From Carettochelys insculpta (taxonomy: Eukaryota; Chordata; Testudines; Carettochelyidae), in NCBI RefSeq assembly GCF_033958435.1, contig NC_134137.1, positions 226,713,501-226,777,500 on the forward strand: a stretch of DNA of 64,000 nucleotides. Reading direction: 5' to 3'. Within the stretch, counting starts at the first letter, position 1; each line of letters opens with the position of its first letter. Of the stretch, positions 60,920 through 64,000 are shown in pieces. Position numbers and translations under genes: made by a program. The notes beneath the pieces are model-generated. The model searched no databases. It saw only the letters and a list, made by a program, of their open reading frames with translations, and was not told the DNA's origin.

Positions 60920-61395
60920 ATAAAGCAGTGGAGAGGGTTGGGGCCAGTGACCCACAGAAAAATAAAAATCAGGTTTGGGGCCACATAAAAGTGAGAAGAA
61001 AAGCACACACCCCACACGCTCTCTCTCTCATGCTTCAGCCCCATGAACCATGGCTCCCTCCAGGATATTACCTCTTCTCATGGCCCAGGGTTAGTAGATT
61101 TTGCACCCTCCTCCCCCAATCTGGGGTGGGGCCAAAAATGATAAATTCAGTGTGTGGGAGGGAGCTGCTGGTGGGCAGGGTCTGGACAGAAGGTAGGCTG
61201 CAAGAGTAGGCTGGAGATGCATAGTCTGGGTGGGAGGTAGGGTGCAGGAGCAGGATGGGGCTGGGTGCGCAGTCTGGACAAGAGCAGGAAGCAGGAACAG
61301 GCTGAGGGGGTGTTTGGGTCTGGTCTGGTCCCTCGTCCCACCACCAGAACAGCTGGCAGGGAGGGACAGATCTTGTCCTTCCCCTGCCCAATCAG
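60920..61395 (+). repeat. hAT-like element with GC-rich degenerate repeats
   Basis: 'gggttggggccagtgaccca' near the left end is followed by degenerate repeats of 'ggagggaggtagggtgcagg' type. It resembles, inverted, the stretch at 63.3-63.72 kb. Confidence 0.45.
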
Positions 61396-62234
61396 AGGTT
61401 GGAAGCCACCTTTGATGGGGCACTCCTAGGAACAAGGAGACACCAGATTTCGCAGGAAAGAGGTTATTTCACAGTCCGAGACACATTTTCAATGGCCATG
61501 AAATTGGTAGGGCCCTGCTCTTATCCTCAGACCAATATGGCTACAAAACAGCAAAACTGCAATTATGCTCATTCATTCTCACTGCTGCCCACAAAGTTTT
61601 GAACAGCAGCAGTAAAACTAAGCAAAACTGTGCGCTGCTTTGCAAAGCTCTGAGCAGCACTGGTGTTCAGGGAATGCCCATCTGCAGACTCAGGAGACTA
61701 CTATATTAGATCACATTAAGAAATTCTTTATAAACATAAAAGAATTTGAAGTTTACATTCCGAAGAGATTGCTGGGATAGGACATGAATTGTCAGGACAA
61801 GCTTTCAACTCACCAGTGACTAACAGTGATGGGGTAGGGAACAGCAGGGTTTCTCCTTGTTATCTAACCGTTTCCCAAACGGCCCATCTCAGAAATTCAT
61901 CAACTGTGCACTTTGGAGGCTCAAAGGAGACTCGGAAGCCATGATAACGATGGCAAAAAAAACACCTCTTTTCAGTTTGGAAGCCTCTGACTCTAGCGGT
62001 TTGATGACAGAACTGAACTCTCAACCATTACTTACAGGATTCCAATAAGCTTCTCAAACTTGCTAGCTCTGACACAGGCCAATGCTGTGGTTTAATGCAG
62101 GGAAGCCTTGCTTGTTTTAAACGTGAAGGCATTCTGCTTAGGCCTAGCACTGAGTCATGCAATGATTATGGGATAACAAGCACAGAACAATTTTTTTTTT
62201 TTAAACTTAGAAGAAAAAATTGAATTTTTCATTA

Positions 62235-62866
62235 CAGTAAAACCTCGATTTTATGAACCCTGATTTAGCAGGCTTTGGAAACGACGAAGTCCCCTATGGT
62301 TCCTGAAGTCCACTGAACAGGGGTCAGTGAAATCTTAAAAGTTCCTCCTACCCTGCTCCCACCCAAAAATTAAGGGACTTACCTGCTGCAGCCCAGAGGA
62401 GCGTCTGCCACTGCCACCGCTTTTGCCGGAGACGTCACACGCTCCTGTGGTGGCTCCTCCAGGCATCGTGGTGACTCCTGTAGCCGCCTGTGGTGAGGCA
62501 GCTCCAGCTGCAGGCAGCTCCTGCAGTGCAGGGCCAGGCACCTCTTGCCACTGGGCCAGGTGGCTCCAGTTGCACAGCCAGCAAGAGGGCTTCAGACATG
62601 TGGGGCCAGGCGGCTCTTGGTAGGAGGCTCCAGAGGCTCCTCCACCAGAGCTGTGAGTGGCAGGGATTTGGTGGTTTTGGGAAACGGCGTTTTTTTTTTT
62701 TGGCAGGGGAATGTTTGGGGGAGGGGTTGTTTTTTGGAGGGAAGTTGGGGTGGGACTATGGTTGCTAGAGCCTGCAGGGAGGGGAAGTAAACCCTCACTT
62801 TTAATGGACTACTGGGAAGAATGGACAGCCCCTCCCACACTGGTCCGTTAAATGGAGGGTTTACTG
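62235..62866. mobile_element. mariner/Tigger-like MITE
   Basis: The left end is cagtaaaacctcgattttat after TA (62233-62234). The right end complements to cagtaaaccctccatttaac, and the following bases are TG where TA is expected. The GC-rich interior has 'ggtggctcc' and 'ggcagctcc' repeats. Confidence 0.75.
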
Positions 62867-62879
62867 TGGTTTAAATTTT

Positions 62880-63725
62880 GCTGTGCTAGAGAAGTTCCCA
62901 AACATTTTCATAAAGTGGAGCACGTCTTAGAGCTGGCTGGAGAACCCCCAGCCAACAGCCCAGATACAGACTGCAGCGTGGCTGGGTCTGAACCACAAGG
63001 CTTGGGGCTCCCCTCCATGACACCCTGCCCTTGTTGGGGTGGAAGGTTTGGAGCCCCCAAGCCCTGTGGGGCGGAGAAAACATACTGTGGCCGGGTCTAG
63101 ACTGCAGACTCTGCAGGGGTCAGGAAGCAGCTCCAGGCTCCGCTGCAGGTTGCTGCAGTTCCCCCAGATGGGAGAAGAGAGGAGGAGAGGCCTCAGCAGC
63201 CTGCCTGGAGGCTTCCTACCACTGCTCTGACTGGCTGGTGCTTGGGAGCAGAGCCATGTGTGTAGGATGTACTCCAGACAGCTCCTGAATCCCTCTCCCA
63301 TCCAGACCCCAGCTCCCATGCCCTACCTCCACCCTCCCCTTCCAGACCCCTCATCACCACCTGGCCCCTCCCTCCTAGGTCCTGCACCCCAAAAACTCCA
63401 GCCCAGATCCCACAACCCCATCTTGGACCCCTCTCCTCCCCAGACTCCCCACCCACATCCTACTCCTGCCCCCTACTTCCCTCCAGATCCCTCACCCCCA
63501 TCCCGACCCCTCCCCTCCTTCTAGACCCCATGCCCCAAACCCTCCTGAACCCTTCCTCTCACCTAGACCCACACCCCCAGCCTGGTCCTGCACTCTCCCT
63601 CCCATCCGGACCCCAAGGACCATCTCAGTGGAGTGCAAGTTTTTTTGCTTCCCACTTGACCCCTGATTGATTTGTCTATGGGTCAGTGGCCCCAACATAA
63701 AACAAAAGTTCCCCACCTCACCCTT
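62880..63725 (-). repeat. hAT-like element with GC-rich degenerate repeats
   Basis: On the minus strand it starts 'gaggtggggaacttttgttt' and 'ggggccactgacccataga', and continues into CT/GA-rich degenerate tandem sequence (63290-63610) and a part similar to that at 121-290. There are no coding motifs, and the left limit is uncertain. Confidence 0.45.
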
Positions 63726-64000
63726 AGAACATCTGTGTTGTAGATAATCTGCCTACCAACTGGTGACTGCACAGACCTCCCTTACACCTGCACAATTCTT
63801 TAATGTATCTGTTGCAACAATAGCAACTGCTCACCTGGATACAATAATATTAGAAAGTACTTATGTAATTTTAGCTTTCTTTAATATAATTTAGCAGATA
63901 GATATTAGAAGCCGAAAGCAGGTGACCATCTAGCTGTCTACCTCTAGATACTATCGAGAAATATTAAGACCAAAAAAAATCTTTTCAAAACAACATTTTG

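Larger units (their letters stand above)
42387..64000 (-). other. GSK3B: GSK3B intron 3 (partial)
   Basis: At least 21.6 kb of intron lies upstream of exon 4. Exon 3, which would encode the NRELQIMRK region, is not visible. Large parts (42.4-47.3, 48.0-49.0, 54.7-56.3, 59.1-60.0, 61.4-62.2 and 63.7-64.0 kb) are unique AT-rich sequence in which I see nothing. The repeats are listed separately. Confidence 0.85.

Noticed and set aside
42387..64000. GSK3B exon 3 expected upstream
   Set aside because: No stretch encoding NRELQIMRKLDH was found by eye; it is presumably beyond the right edge.

Overview
The window is vertebrate, almost certainly sauropsid and most likely turtle, intronic DNA. The evidence is four perfectly spliced minus-strand exons of glycogen synthase kinase-3 beta (GSK3B) plus a repeat mix of CR1 LINEs, DIRS retrotransposons, PIF/Harbinger and hAT/mariner-like MITEs and a tRNA-like SINE. 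The turtle assignment rests on recognising these repeat families from memory and is an inference.

The only host gene seen is GSK3B. On the minus strand its exons 4 (42276-42386), 5 (25279-25409), 6 (20851-20957) and 7 (4586-4683) encode human-numbered residues K123-K271, about half of the kinase domain. They include the hinge, the HRD and DFG motifs, the activation loop with Y216, and the start of the axin-binding region. Exon lengths (111, 131, 107 and 98 bp), phases and GT/AG borders all agree. Exons 1-3 and 8 onward lie outside the window.

Everything else is intron filled by transposons. Intron 7 (1-4585) is nearly bare. Intron 6 (4684-20850) holds a stack of DIRS elements: a young copy at 11208-17193 sits in the gag region of an older one, which itself seems to be split by a third copy. 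It also holds a LINE fragment, a palindromic SINE and a mariner-like MITE. Intron 5 (20958-25278) carries a complete 3.2-kb Harbinger element with 3-bp target duplications, a frameshifted two-exon transposase gene and a second gene that has lost its DNA-binding exon. Intron 4 (25410-42275) has another DIRS relic (27.0-31.4 kb), a palindromic SINE, a mariner-like MITE, and a nest in which a hAT MITE sits in a DIRS that sits in a CR1. Intron 3 (42387 to the window end) is mostly unique sequence, with a LINE fragment, a DIRS gag relic, MITEs and a palindromic SINE.

No functional transposon gene remains; every one seen has frameshifts, stops or deletions. The most noteworthy points are the DIRS pile-up with all copies in the sense orientation of the gene, the SINE units that appear to insert as fold-back palindromes, and the three-level nest in intron 4. 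I found no RNA genes, CRISPR arrays or bacterial features, and I could not identify promoters or terminators.
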